Below, piece by piece: positions 1 through 11,400 of a stretch of 64,000 nt of DNA. The position numbers and the translations under genes are program-made. The DNA is from Puccinellia tenuiflora. Lineage: Eukaryota > Streptophyta > Magnoliopsida > Poales > Poaceae. How positions within the stretch are numbered: position 1 is the stretch's first letter; each line of letters starts with the position of its first letter. The notes below the pieces were generated by a model. The model did no database searches and was not told the origin of the DNA. It worked only from the letters and a program-made list of their open reading frames with translations. The stretch spans positions 406,496-470,495 of the forward strand of contig QRDG01000821.1 in assembly GCA_012064385.1 (NCBI GenBank), given 5' to 3'.

Positions 1-640
1 AACTTAAATTAATCGACGTCGCACTCTGAATCCAACTTGTTAATGCAGCCCCGTTAATTAACTAACCAGATATATGTCTGCTTAGCGCCCCAGATATGCA
101 GTGGAGTTTGATAAGTGGAAAGCTGCCAAGTTGTGTGGGTCAACGAGAGTAGTTCCATAGGCTTCCTTTTCAGTTTCTTGGCTAGTGGAGTTAACGGTTT
201 GATCGTCTGTGATCTTTCCCGAGTTGTAAAAAAGCGCCTAGAAGATGCCTTGCCTGCCCTGGTGTTGGCGCCTGGGAATGTGGCTTCAGAATTTAAGCTC
301 GTTGAAGTATTCTCATGGTCTTTTTGTATGTATAAGAAAACGGTTTTGTTTGGGGATGCACGTCCAGGAGGTGCTAATGGAGCCCGAGCTCCATGTAGCT
401 CATTTAAAAAAAAAATCAACATCGGTATTTTTGAGTTTCAAACAAAAATTCGATGTCGCATTCTCAAACTAAACCGCAATCGACTATTTAACGATGATTG
501 CCGCGCCATGCGTGTCTTAATTTCAAGATAGTTTGTAATCTCCTATGAACACGACGTTTTCTTGCACGAAAGACATGCGCACATGAGGGGATCCATCATT
601 AGCCAGAAAAATGACTATGTGCTGAAAGAAAGCCAAGGAA
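1..640. other. Intergenic, no gene seen
   Basis: Both strands have only short ORFs that overlap each other and match no family I know. Positions 380-400 carry GAGCCCGAGCTCCATG, a motif that recurs in the fold-back repeat that follows, so the stretch probably holds a degraded relative of that repeat. No splice-site pattern or promoter suggests a gene. Confidence 0.5.
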
Positions 641-649
641 AATGACAAG

Positions 650-1060
650 AGCGGCCATTTGGAGGCCGAGTTCCATGGAGCTCGGTTCCAAAAAATTTTT
701 TGCATTATTTTGTTTCCAAAAATTCTGAAGAAAATTATGGTCGTGATAATATTGTGATCCACCACTGTGAAAATTTTCAATCAGAAATTCCTTGTATTCT
801 GTTCTGGGCAAAAAAGAGAAATCTGCAGATCTGAATCGATGAACAGTGTGCAATCTCAAAATTTTGAAATATGGCTAGATTTCTCTTTTTTTGCACAGAT
901 TAAAATGTAAAGAGTTTATGGTTGAAAATTTTCACATTGATGATCATAGTATTCTCCACCACTGATTGTTTTCAGATTTTTTGAAAAAAAAAATTACGGA
1001 TTCAATTTTTTTTTGAGAACCGAGCTCCATGGAGCTCGGGCTCCATTTGGACTTTCCGGG
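650..1060. repeat. Fold-back repeat with GAGCTCCATGGAGCTC at both ends
   Basis: The left end (about 655-700) reads GCCATTTGGAGGCCGAG followed by TTCCATGGAGCTCGG. The right end (about 1015-1055) reads CCGAGCTCCATGGAGCTCGG and then CTCCATTTGGA, which is the reverse complement of the left end with a few changes. The interior is A/T-rich and also partly inverted: TGAAAATTTTCA near 770 faces a related motif near 925. This suits a small inverted-repeat element. No target-site duplication was found, so ends and class are uncertain. Confidence 0.4.
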
Positions 1061-2705
1061 AAAATGACCCCTTATAAGCAGACTAGTGCTAGCAAATAAA
1101 AACAATGAAGAAGAGTACACTAACAACCTTAGTTAACGAAAAACAATGTACCCATACTTGAACATCGGCTGACATGCATGCATCAGCCAGCTACCTTAAC
1201 TTGCGGAAAAACATGAATCCAGTGGCATACTTGTGCATTGATATATAATTATATATCCATGTAAGTAAAGTAACTGCCGTGGACAATTTTTTGCTAGGGC
1301 CGGTCGAGGATACACACTTGTTTTAGAGCCATAAAGTCATACCAGCACTACAATACACTACACAATACAATACGCATCACATGCACAACGTGCACCATGT
1401 CAGCTGGCCAAATTAAAAACAAAAACACCAATCAATTGCACCACACGCTTACACGCTGCTCTGCTCTGCTACCGTCTTAAAAACGAAATCAATAGGATGT
1501 TTCTCCCGTCTGCAGGCAGAGAGAAAGAGGGTTTACGCCTAATTAACCGACCGTACGCACCCACCCGTGCAGGTAGCACATGCAGCAATTAGTTGGTCCG
1601 GCCGGATTCCGTTAACCGGAGGTTGTACGGACGCCTTACGCTGTACTGGTTTCAGTTTTCACCCTGCTTGCCGCGTACTGGCCGCGATAAACACACACGA
1701 GGAGAACGCCCGATCGACAAGGACAAAAGATGATAAACCCAGGGATCACGTCGTACGGCGGGCCGTCATTACATGCATGCAGCCAGCGTCCGACCCGACC
1801 AGGGGTATCCAAAGACGGAATTAACGAACACGGGAAAGGCAGGGATAGGATAGATCCACGATGGTCGATGGGCGTAGTAAAAAATTAAATTAAACCTGGC
1901 TTTGCGGTGGCGGTCTTTCTTCCCATCATATCATATTGATCTTTAGGGAAAACAATTTGCAGAACTGCAGACGTCGCAGAGCCGGGCCTCGTGTTCTTGT
2001 TGCTGCGGCGTCCTTTCCCTCTTGGCTCTTTCGCGAGCTAGCTATCTGGCCGGGTCCGGCTCCGGCTCCGGCGCCACACCACCTGTCGTACTCGCTCGTA
2101 CGTACGTGGCGGCATGCCAGGAGGACGTACGGGGCAGTGTCGGCGATGGAAGCAGGCAACGTTTGCCGTCCGGCGAAAAGGCCGCCGGCCCGCCTCCACC
2201 GACGAGCAGCAGAGCGGGTCGAGCTCCATCGATCAGGCAGCTGGAGACCAACAACCCGGCACCGACCGGCGGCTGCTTCTGAGAACCCTTTACTCGATCG
2301 AGTCAATCCATCAAGCGCACCGGCTACGTGATCAACACTTCTAGCTGGGACCAACCGATGCAAGGCGAGCGGGCATGCATGCATGCGATTTCAGCGCCCG
2401 AGAAAATCCTAAAAAACCCACCATAATTGCGCATGAAATTCGCAAATCCATTTAGATACGTATTTGAACCACGGATATTGCGTTGATTCTTTGCAGAGGC
2501 CGAGCTCCACAGTAGGATAAGGTTGGCCGGACTGCCCTACCTTGATTTTATCATGACAATATAATCGGATTCTCATGTTTTTCTAATCTATATATTTGAG
2601 TGGTCATACATCTAAAACGGATTTCATATTAGATAAAAATATGTTTGTTAAAAGATAATTCTAACTTTTGATTACATTATAACAAAATGGGGCAATTCAG
2701 AAAAT
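1061..2705. other. Intergenic, no gene seen
   Basis: This is mixed-composition sequence with a GC-rich patch at 1930-2350. Overlapping ORFs occur there on both strands and in several frames, which is a composition effect. None has recognisable domain content or a plausible exon structure. Confidence 0.5.
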
Positions 2706-2716
2706 GGGGAGTCTAT

Positions 2717-2951
2717 CGATTATTTTTATAGTGTGGAAATCTTCTATGTTGAAATAGGCTATATATGATCGATTTCAACCATCGCTTAAATGACCTATCT
2801 TCAGAGTTGTTTCAAAACTTTCTTGTCTTGATTATCGATTATTTTCACAGTGCGGAAATCTTCTACGTTGAAATAGGCTATATTATGATCGATTTTAACC
2901 ATCGCTTAAATGACCTATCTTCTGAGTTGTTTTAAAACATTCTTGTCTTGA
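2717..2951. repeat. Tandem duplication, about 118-bp unit, two copies
   Basis: A unit starting TCGATTATTTT and ending TTCTTGTCTTGATT occurs twice in direct succession. Copy 1 covers about 2717-2833 and copy 2 about 2834-2951. The copies differ by roughly ten substitutions and one single-base indel (TATATATGATC versus TATATTATGATC). The unit is A/T-rich and shows no coding potential. Confidence 0.8.
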
Positions 2952-3333
2952 TTTTTTTTTTAGTATTTTTCTTTTAAACTTGTCTTACATTTAACAAACC
3001 CGTCGAAATATTTCCTTTTGTGCAACCGAAAGCAGGATGAGAGCGAGTGACTGTATTATAGTAACGAACCAAAGAAAAATGCTATCATAAGATGAATCTG
3101 ATGTTTGTATTTTTACTATAAATGTCTCATACTAGTGTCTTTACTTTGGATAGAGGATGTTTCAAGTGCGAGAAAATAATCATCCAACTCACTAACCATG
3201 AATTATTCTTATCAAGGAATTGGAAAGGGGAGTGCAGTCTACTTAATGACATTTAATTAATTTGTATTTGAAGCCAACTAGAATGAAGTCGATGATATTT
3301 AATTGGTCAAATAGACCCATCCCATTGATTAAA
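2952..3333. other. Intergenic, A/T-rich, no gene seen
   Basis: A/T-rich sequence up to the assembly gap, with no coherent ORF. I see nothing in it. Confidence 0.5.
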
Positions 3334-4303
3334 NNNNNNNNNNNNNNNNNNNNNNNNNNNNNNNNNNNNNNNNNNNNNNNNNNNNNNNNNNNNNNNNNNN
3401 NNNNNNNNNNNNNNNNNNNNNNNNNNNNNNNNNNNNNNNNNNNNNNNNNNNNNNNNNNNNNNNNNNNNNNNNNNNNNNNNNNNNNNNNNNNNNNNNNNNN
3501 NNNNNNNNNNNNNNNNNNNNNNNNNNNNNNNNNNNNNNNNNNNNNNNNNNNNNNNNNNNNNNNNNNNNNNNNNNNNNNNNNNNNNNNNNNNNNNNNNNNN
3601 NNNNNNNNNNNNNNNNNNNNNNNNNNNNNNNNNNNNNNNNNNNNNNNNNNNNNNNNNNNNNNNNNNNNNNNNNNNNNNNNNNNNNNNNNNNNNNNNNNNN
3701 NNNNNNNNNNNNNNNNNNNNNNNNNNNNNNNNNNNNNNNNNNNNNNNNNNNNNNNNNNNNNNNNNNNNNNNNNNNNNNNNNNNNNNNNNNNNNNNNNNNN
3801 NNNNNNNNNNNNNNNNNNNNNNNNNNNNNNNNNNNNNNNNNNNNNNNNNNNNNNNNNNNNNNNNNNNNNNNNNNNNNNNNNNNNNNNNNNNNNNNNNNNN
3901 NNNNNNNNNNNNNNNNNNNNNNNNNNNNNNNNNNNNNNNNNNNNNNNNNNNNNNNNNNNNNNNNNNNNNNNNNNNNNNNNNNNNNNNNNNNNNNNNNNNN
4001 NNNNNNNNNNNNNNNNNNNNNNNNNNNNNNNNNNNNNNNNNNNNNNNNNNNNNNNNNNNNNNNNNNNNNNNNNNNNNNNNNNNNNNNNNNNNNNNNNNNN
4101 NNNNNNNNNNNNNNNNNNNNNNNNNNNNNNNNNNNNNNNNNNNNNNNNNNNNNNNNNNNNNNNNNNNNNNNNNNNNNNNNNNNNNNNNNNNNNNNNNNNN
4201 NNNNNNNNNNNNNNNNNNNNNNNNNNNNNNNNNNNNNNNNNNNNNNNNNNNNNNNNNNNNNNNNNNNNNNNNNNNNNNNNNNNNNNNNNNNNNNNNNNNN
4301 NNN
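3334..4303. other. Assembly gap (970 N)
   Basis: An unbroken run of N. Open frames crossing it are artefacts. Its right edge abuts the end of a Gypsy-type element, so it probably hides part of that element's interior or its other LTR. Confidence 1.
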
Positions 4304-4502
4304 ACCGCGCTCCCAGGCTTTATTGACCAGCTCCCGAGTCGTGGCGGGCCCCACCACGTCGCCCGTTGGAGCCGAGGAGGTCGTGGCCGCGGGTGCAACC
4401 GCTACGCTCCACGTGTCGCGGCCCTGTCAGGCATCTTTGGCCCCTCGACGCTTCGCCTTCGTCCATGGGCCTCGGCGTGCCCGTCGCGGGCCCGGGGGCT
4501 AC
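4304..4502 (+). mobile_element. 3' internal end of an LTR retrotransposon
   Basis: About 200 bp between the gap and the LTR. It ends in the G-rich GGGCCCGGGGGCTAC immediately before TGTCGG, which fits a polypurine tract next to a 3' LTR. No protein domain survives in this short piece. The + orientation is inferred from the tract preceding the LTR. Confidence 0.6.
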
Positions 4503-5504
4503 TGTCGGCACAGTGGAAACCAGGGGTACCACGGGCCGACCTGCCAGGGCCCACAAGATTCGTTGGATGATTTTCGCTAAGGACCAGGCTCTCCAAGCCT
4601 GGCGAGCCTCGCGAGGGTATTCCCCTCGCGAGGGGTCTTTTTCTCCTCGCCGAGGATTCCCTCTCTTGGCGAGGGATCGCAACTCGACAAGGTGTCTCCG
4701 ACGCCACCCGCAATTCTGCTAAGGACCAAGCCGAAAGGCTCGGCGAGGTTTTTTCTGCGCCATGTGCAGAGTGACGCGCGCGCTTGCGCGCGATCATGAC
4801 GACGCCGCAGTTGCCGTTCCCATGCATAAAGGAGTCAACAAAGCAGCGCCGAGCAAAGCGGACAACGAGTATTGCCACTTCGGTGATAAGGGAACCGTCT
4901 GCAGCTACGCTCCAAGGGCGACGTCACCGTGGGACCCGTTCCGCCTCCGCAGCGCCAGCCCGCCGCCCGTTGGACGGTGGCCTTTTCCAGCTTTGATGAC
5001 GCCGTCCCTGCCCTGGACCGCGTCCACGGCCTTCACCTTTCTGGTGGACTTCACCTTTATGGTGCACCGCGCCTCCTCCTTCGTCGCCGTGTGGTAACCC
5101 TTCCCGCCCAAACATTTGGGCGGAAGAGGTCCGAGACGCCTATAAAAGGAGAAGGGGCGCGCCCAAGCAAAGGGTTCGTTTTTGGGAATCTGGGAGCTTA
5201 GGCCAAACCCTAGATCTGAAGACTAGCAAGTAGCCATTGTTAACCACCTCGAGCTCGACAAGCTCTCCTTGTACTGTGAACTCTCCAAGCAGTGCAATAC
5301 ACCAAAGCAGGACGTAGGGGTTTTACCTCCACAAGAGGGCCCTGAACCTGGGTAAGACCGAGCGTTCCATCTCTGCAGTGCTGTCCCGCAGCGAGTCCGA
5401 CGAGCATCGTCGCCGGAGCACGTTGAGGGTTGTTTGATTCTGTGTTCAGCCCCTTACTCGATCCTTCTCGAGACACACCCAGTTACTGGGACAGTTCTCC
5501 GACA
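4503..5504 (+). mobile_element. Gypsy-type LTR (3' LTR), 1002 bp
   Basis: It starts TGTCGG and ends CCGACA, a 6-bp inverted terminal pair with the canonical TG...CA. A polypurine-like tract lies just upstream. A TATA box (TATAAAAGGA, 5141-5150) is followed by a transcribed-leader-like stretch, as expected for the U3/R boundary. The partner LTR is not in the visible sequence and is probably lost in, or hidden by, the gap. Assignment to Gypsy rests on LTR length and GC-rich character, not on a visible pol gene. A target duplication cannot be tested. Confidence 0.7.
5141..5150 (+). promoter_or_regulatory. LTR TATA box
   Basis: TATAAAAGGA sits within the 4503-5504 LTR, about 360 bp before its end. 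It is the best match in the window to a plant core promoter inside an LTR. Confidence 0.6.
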
Positions 5505-6303
5505 CACATGTGCACCATTTGTATTTACTACTTAAATAACATATATTATAGTAATCAATGACAAAAATAAAACTACAGTAGATCATATTTTACATACGTA
5601 TTAATTGAGTTTTTGGTATACCAGCTGCACTTGGTTTCATTGGTGTATACAAGAGCACCTTCCAATATAACAAACAAATTTTGTATGCAATGTTAAAATG
5701 AGAATCTACTTACAATTTATAGGACATCCATTAGAGAGATAAAGCATCCAAACTAAATTCAATATAATCGATCATGTTTGGTTTAATTGTTTTCATATAG
5801 TATATGTCATCGGACCCGTGGGCTTGCTAATGCAAATTTGGGCTATTTTTACAATAACCTGTTGGAATAAAGCGATAATGCCACATTTGTTAGCAGTATA
5901 ATTTAGTATATGTGCCGTCGTAATCTTGGGTTCAGGGACAATTAATCGCACCGTTAATTTGCCTACCTTATGGACCAGCCCTAGCCAAAATTTTATGTAA
6001 ATATTAACCGCGAAGAATAGTCAGAATCTTAAGTTCGTGGATATGTACTAGTACAGTACTAGAATGGATAGAGGCATAGAGCGATAGCTGGCACGTTGTC
6101 CATAGCTAGGTTAAGCCAACGCTAACGGAGACAGAGCAATGGGGAAGGTGGATACCGGAAAGGACAGTTCAGAGCTCTGCCAGTACAACGTTGTGGCGCA
6201 GCAGAGAGAGAGAACGAGGGTTCTCGAGTCTATGACTGATGAGGAAGTTAAGGTTGCACGGGATAGTAGTAGGCCCAGCTCGACCGACGGACGGACGGAC
6301 GAA
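5505..6303. other. Intergenic between LTR and MULE
   Basis: A/T-rich sequence without a credible ORF. The last 9 bases (6295-6303, ACGGACGAA) are the left target-site duplication of the MULE. The flank has a short GGAC microsatellite (about 6286-6300). Confidence 0.6.
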
Positions 6304-6560
6304 GTGAATTTGACCGAAAATAACCAGAAAGACAAAGAATTTCACGAAATAAACGTTGGCTGAAACTATTTCACGAAATAACCCTTTTGTGTAGCGCCTC
6401 ACAATCAGGCGCTATGTTCTTCGGTGTAGCGCCTCAGCGTAAGGCGCTACATATCCTGCCAGCGTGGCGTCTGAGGCCCCACCCGTGGTAGTGTAGCGCC
6501 TTCGTAAAAGGCGCTATGCTTCGGATTTGTAGCGCCTTGTCGGAAGGCGCTATGCTCCGC
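6304..6560 (+). repeat. MULE left TIR with four hairpin modules
   Basis: It pairs with 12139-12395. Modules of the form TAGCGCCT-7 nt-AGGCGCTA lie at 6392-6414, 6427-6449, 6494-6516 and 6530-6552. Between modules 2 and 3 a spacer (CATATCCTGCCAGCGTGGCG, 6450-6470) is also conserved in the right arm. The outer 85 bp are A/T-rich and carry a repeated TTTCACGAAATAA. Confidence 0.9.
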
Positions 6561-6649
6561 ATCGTTAAGCCGCGCGACGGCCACCTCCGGCCCTAGTGGC
6601 CACTTCCCACACTGAGGAGCACGGGCGCTTTAGGGTTAGCCGCCGCCGC

Positions 6650-6960
6650 CGCCGGCCCGTGGTCCTCCTCCCCACCGCGCCGCCGGCCCGTGGTCCTCGT
6701 CCCCACCGCGCCGCCGGCCCGTGGTCCTCGTCCCCACCGCCTCCCCACCGAGCTGGTCCCCACCGCCTCCCCAACGAGCTCCTCCCCACCACGCCGCCGC
6801 CGGCCCGTGGTCCTCCTCTGAGCTCCTCCCCACCACGCCGCCGCTCGTGCTCCTCTTCCCCACGGAGCTGCTCCGCTCGTGCTCCTCACCCCCCCCCCCC
6901 CCCCCCCCCACCGAGCTGCTCCGTCATTGCTCCTTCCCCCACGGAGCTGCTCCGTCCGTG
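6650..6960. repeat. GC-rich minisatellite and 21-C tract inside the MULE
   Basis: A 31-bp unit beginning CCCGTGGTCCTC repeats at 6656, 6687 and 6718, then degenerates into CCCCACCGAGCT-type variants up to about 7020. A run of 21 C occupies 6889-6909. The proline- or glycine-rich frames on both strands follow from this composition. It may be a captured host 5' leader, but no gene is recognisable. Confidence 0.7.
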
Positions 6961-7434
6961 CTCCTCCCCCCACGGAGCTCCTCCGGCCGTGCACCTCTCC
7001 ACACCGAGCTTCTCCCCACCGAACCCCTCAGAGCAAGGTACCTGAATTTATTTGCAAATATTTGATCTATATTTGGATGCAAATTAGTATATTTGGATGC
7101 AAATGTATTGCCTATTTGATTGTCATATGGAAGAATGACATGTTTGTAATATCTTTAGCATTGGGATAGTCATAGTATGTATTGGTAAATTTTTCAGATT
7201 GTATGGAAATCCTCGCTATTTCCACATGATGATGTTAGTTTGGTAGTGTGATAGTTGCAAAACGTAGGATTGTTGTTCAACAATATGGCATAGTTGCAAT
7301 GCATATCATTAGGCCGTAGCGTTCAATTATCTTTTCAATTAGGTCATATGGGCAGTAGGATGGTATGCTTACTATTCTCGGATGTTTAGTCCGTTAAACA
7401 TAGTGTGTTGAACCTATTGTTTCGAATATGTAGG

Positions 7435-7721
7435 ATGGTGTGGTTACTAAATAATCACTACGATGTGCAACACCGGGCCTATTTGATGGCGGAGAAGGGA
7501 GAGGTAATAAAATTACTTTTACACTTGTATATATCAATTTTCTATTGTTTGGCAGAAAATTATGTTGTAATTATTCTATTTGTCGTATTGTTTTGCAGGA
7601 GCTTGTACCGTTGAAGATTCGGTCTCATGGGGTGTCGGCGGGTGATATGCCGTACGATGAGCGGTACACTGAGAGCTTTCTGTATCTCATGAGCGCCTTG
7701 GCCGGAGGCGCTATTCTGTGA
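7435..7721 (+). pseudogene. Truncated plant mobile domain (PMD) gene
   Basis: Exon 1 (7435-7503) begins with the ATG of MVWLLNNHYDVQHRAYLM. A GTAATA...TTTTGCAG intron (7504-7598) follows, and exon 2 (7599-7721) continues with ELVPLKIRSHGVSAGDMPYD and ERYTESF. This order resembles the start of the PMD (aminotransferase-like, MAIN/MAIL1-related) proteins that plant transposons often carry; the match is from memory and needs a search. Whole PMD proteins run several hundred residues, whereas this copy stops after about 63 codons. The tail after TESF runs into a hairpin module (7691-7713) identical in design to those in the TIRs, giving SALAGGAIL and then a stop. The gene was therefore cut by an internal rearrangement of the element. 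The true start could lie further upstream. Confidence 0.65.
7691..7713. repeat. Internal copy of the MULE hairpin module
   Basis: GAGCGCCT, a 7-nt loop (TGGCCGG) and AGGCGCTA. The spacing and arms are those of the terminal modules, apart from the first base. It lies in the last codons of the truncated PMD exon, more than 1 kb from either TIR. Confidence 0.8.
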
Positions 7722-7826
7722 AGATTATTTGCTCGCAGAGAGCTTTCTCAGCTAGGAAACCTCAACTATAAATTTCACCACACAGGAATAGTTATACAGA
7801 AATGAAGTTCGACACAATCACAGAAA

Positions 7827-7915
7827 CTAGGTTCACAAAAGTAAATAAGGTTCAATGGACAACTAGGTTCACAAAAGTAAACAAGGTTCAATGGACAACT
7901 AGGTTCACAACATTG
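7827..7915. repeat. 36-bp tandem repeat, about 2.4 copies
   Basis: A unit starting CTAGGTTCACAAAAGTAAA repeats at 7827 and 7863, with a partial third copy from 7899. It lies just past the 3' end of the minus-strand accessory ORF and may be in its 3' UTR. Confidence 0.8.
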
Positions 7916-7983
7916 ACTACTACAAGGTTTAGTCGAGAACAAGGTTCGACAAAGGTGAATAAGATGATGAGCACCACATAGGT

Positions 7984-8412
7984 CTACTGCGTCGAGGCCG
8001 GTCCCTTTCCCTTGTCCTTCCTCTTGGAAGTGAACTCCTCCTCCTCGGCCGCTTCTCTTGCGAGACGAGCCTCACGAAGCACCCTCTCCTGAAATATCTT
8101 TGCTTCCCTCTCCTTCTTTGCCCTCACCATTTCCCAATTCTTGGTCCATGATGCTTCAAAATCCCTTTGACGTTTCTCGGCTGCTTCTTTGATCTTTCTC
8201 TCCTGACGGCGTTGATACGCGTAGTACTCCTTGCTCAGTTGTTCTTTCTCCTCTCTCTTCTTTTGTTCCTCCTCTTTCTTCTTTCTCTCCCGTTCGGCCG
8301 CATCTTGCTCTTTCACCTTCCTCAAACCCACCTCCAACCAACCCGGCCTCTCACCTTCCTCGTCCGAGTCCACCCAATTGATTGTTGCCTTGTTCGGTTG
8401 AGACGCCGCCAT
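7984..8412 (-). CDS. Charged coiled-coil accessory protein of the MULE (142 aa)
   Basis: The reading frame starts MAASQPNKATINWVDSDEEG and is rich in Lys, Glu and Arg. The middle (residues about 40-125) has heptad-like charged repeats typical of a long coiled coil, and the end is Lys-rich (SKRKDKGKGP), possibly a nuclear signal. I do not recognise the family. It lies 76 bp beyond the stop of the transposase ORF, on the same strand. The sequence TTTTTTAG just upstream looks like a splice acceptor, so it may be the last exon of a transcript starting in the transposase gene; however, joining GTATGT to this acceptor does not keep this frame. It may instead be a separate second gene, comparable in position to mudrB of maize MuDR, though no similarity to MURB is claimed. 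Confidence 0.55.
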   Translation of the reverse strand: MAASQPNKATINWVDSDEEGERPGWLEVGLRKVKEQDAAERERKKKEEEQKKREEKEQLSKEYYAYQRRQERKIKEAAEKRQRDFEASWTKNWEMVRAKKEREAKIFQERVLREARLAREAAEEEEFTSKRKDKGKGPASTQ

Positions 8413-8488
8413 ACCTAAAAAATTTGGAAACAATTTATTAGTAAGTAACATGTGATGCATAAATAACAATAAACATTTATTAGTAAAA

Positions 8489-11400
8489 CTAAAATGGAGA
8501 TACATACGGAAAGGGTCCACTAAGGTATCCTATCATACTCTCCGTTCTACCACCACCGCGGCCTCTACCACCACCAACACGGCCTCTTGTGAGCCCAAGT
8601 CTTCTCCCTCTTTGTTGTCTAGGAGTTTGTTGGCTCACTCTTTGTTGGCTTCTTCTTTGTTGCGTAGGAGCTTGTTGGCTATTATCAACTTGGTGGCTAG
8701 GACCATATTGTTGGTTGGGACCATTTTGTTGGCTACCACCAACTCCTTGGCTAGGACCACTATGTTGGCTAGCACCAACTCCTTGGCTAGGAGCACTATG
8801 TTGGCTAGCACCACCACGTTGACTTGGTTGGCTTGAGCTTGGTTCACTACCCTTTGCTCTCTTCCTTTGGGTGCATTTTCTTGCGTTGTGCCCGATAGAG
8901 TTGCACTTGCCACAACGGGCTCGTTCAGGAGGTTCTTGGAAATGGTCGTTGCGACATTCTCGCCCACCACGACCCCAACCGTCCATGTCGCCTCTAAAAC
9001 GCTTTGTCTTGCGTCTTCCCCGTGTCATCACCTTCCAATCTTCATGGGGCCAAAGTTGAATTCCATGATACTCCGGCCATTGTGATTGGTCAAAGTATGG
9101 GTGAAATCTAGGTGCCCATGTCCTCTTGGTTGTCAAGATAGAGAACTCGGACTCTCTCACGGTGAGCGGGTGATTGACATCGACATGTCGAGTACGAGCC
9201 GCCGTTAGCAAGTGTGAGCATGCGAGATGGAGCAACATTGGTCTCCCGCACGTGCAATCACAATTCATGAGCGAGACCTTAAACGCCCGTCCTCCATGTT
9301 GGACACCATCGGCCGTGGTTCCTCCGGGCTCGTTCACTTGGTAAATCATCTCCTCATTATCATAAATTGTGGCAACTTGGGTGTCCGCCTTCCTTGATTC
9401 GAACTCGACGAACTCATCAACCTTAGGCGGATATTTCAACTTCTCCATGTGCTTATCCGTTTCAAGTGAGTAGTTCAAAAAGTACTCATTCAACTTGGTG
9501 AACGTGTATTGAACTATTGCGGTCACGGGCAATGCACGCACACCCTTGAGCACGTTGTTGAAGCACTCCGCCATGTTGCTTGTCATTTGACCGTACCTCC
9601 GGCCATCTTCATCATAAGCTCTTGCCCACTTGTTCCTTAGCTGAATGTGCCTATTAAGAAACTCTAGGCCCCCGGGGTTGAGAGACCTGTTAGCCAGCAA
9701 TCTGTTGTACAAGTTTGCGAAACGCCGATCAGTGAAAGTGAGACAACAATCTTGAAGATCGTCGGACAACTCCTTGCTCCCACATGCCCTATAGAAGTTG
9801 GAGCAAAAATGCCTCATGCACCAACGATGGTGCAAAGGAGCATGCCCGGGAATGTCAATCTGCACGGCATTGAGAATTCCTTGGTGGCGATCCGAGATGA
9901 CACAAATTTCTCTTTGATGAGGTAACACCTTGGTTCTCAAAAGATGGAAGAACCACTCCCAATTATGATTGTTCTCCGCCTCAACCAAAGCAAAAGCCAA
10001 TGGTAACAAACGGTTGTTTGCATCGTTTCCTATTGCAACCAATAGAGTGCCCTTGTATTGACCGGTCAAAAAGGTGCCATCAACGGAGATGACGGGCCTG
10101 CAATGTTGAAAAGCACGAACACATTGCTCGAATGCCCAAAATGCACGGCCAAATACTCGGACAATCTTTCCGTCGTAGTTCGTTGTTTCTTGCCCATATG
10201 GCTCAACCACATGAACCATGCCCGGGTTAGTGGCGGCCATGCCTCCCAACAACCTAGGGAGTCGATTGTATGCTTCCTCCCAACCACCGTACAACATCTT
10301 GAATGCGGCTTGCTTCGCCTTCCAAGCTTTACCGTATTTGACCTTGTAGTGAAATATGGTTTCCACAAGCTCCATGACGCTCTTAATGCTCATTGTTGGC
10401 AGTGATGATATGGAGTTGGAAAGCCTATAGGCGATAAACTCGGAGGTGAGTTGTCGGTGGCCTTGTTTCGCATCCTTGCCATCAAGCTTCTTACCTCGAC
10501 ACATGTGAGTTGCCACACAACTAGAAATGTGCCATTCGGGTCCTTTCTTGAAAGGCACGAGACGCACAACCCATGGGCATCCATCGTCCAAGCATCGCAC
10601 CGTGTAACGCTTCTTTTGGTCCGAGTGAACCACCTTAAACGGACGATGATACTTAACCGAGAACTCCTTGATCCATATCTTAAATTCCAATAAAGTTCCG
10701 AACTTCAAACCGGGACATATCCCATTCACCGCGTGATCCGTATCCCGGAAAGAAGTTGGCCTTGCTCCGAGTACTATACCCTTGCCGCCGTCAACCGTGG
10801 CTTCATCCGCGAGACTTATATCACGGAAAAGCGGAATACGATGATCACGGCCCAACACCTTTTTATGAGCTTCGGCCTCCTTGACCGTGAACCCCTCCTC
10901 ATCAACTTCTTCATCGGGACCATCGTCATCCGAGTCCGATGCATAGCATCGAGTGTAAGGGATGTCATGATCCATACTCTCTTGCTCAAGGTATGTGTCA
11001 TAATCTCCAACATTGTTGTCATGGAGGTCAACCCCATATGGATCATCGGCATACCCATCATCTTCGTGCTCATCATTTGTCCTCAATGCCTCATCTTGCC
11101 TCACTTCATGTTGGGAGGAAGGAGGTTCGATCACTTCATCTTCGTTCATCATTGGTGGACTCCGACCACAATGGTTCAAGTCCAAGTCCATATGAGCATC
11201 AACCTTCTTAGTGGCAAATAACTCAATAGACTTGTCTAGTGATTCGGCCACGGTCTCCTTGTATGCAACCCAACGAAGTTCCGAATTGATACGCAAAAAC
11301 TTCCAACGTAGGTGCATACCATGACCCGCATTGTGTCTTCCCTCCAACTCTACAACATCACTTGGGTCCATCCAATTCAACTCAATCCTCACTTCATTCA

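Noticed and set aside
1926..2384. ORFs on both strands in the GC-rich patch
   Set aside because: Overlapping frames on both strands without recognisable domains; composition effect.
3262..4398. Long ORFs of 340-363 aa over the N gap
   Set aside because: They consist almost wholly of unknown residues across an assembly gap.
6392..6552. Hairpin modules considered as a CRISPR-like array, tRNA remnants or rho-type terminators
   Set aside because: They are mirrored in the opposite TIR of a transposon with a 9-bp TSD, spacing is irregular, and the context is a plant genome. They are part of the MULE ends.
6889..6909. Run of 21 C as a biological signal
   Set aside because: Homopolymer length is unreliable in assemblies and it lies in a C-rich minisatellite.
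6596..7045. Proline-rich ORF (149 aa, +) and glycine/arginine-rich ORFs on the other strand
   Set aside because: Open frames on both strands come from the C-rich minisatellite. No domain or splice context.
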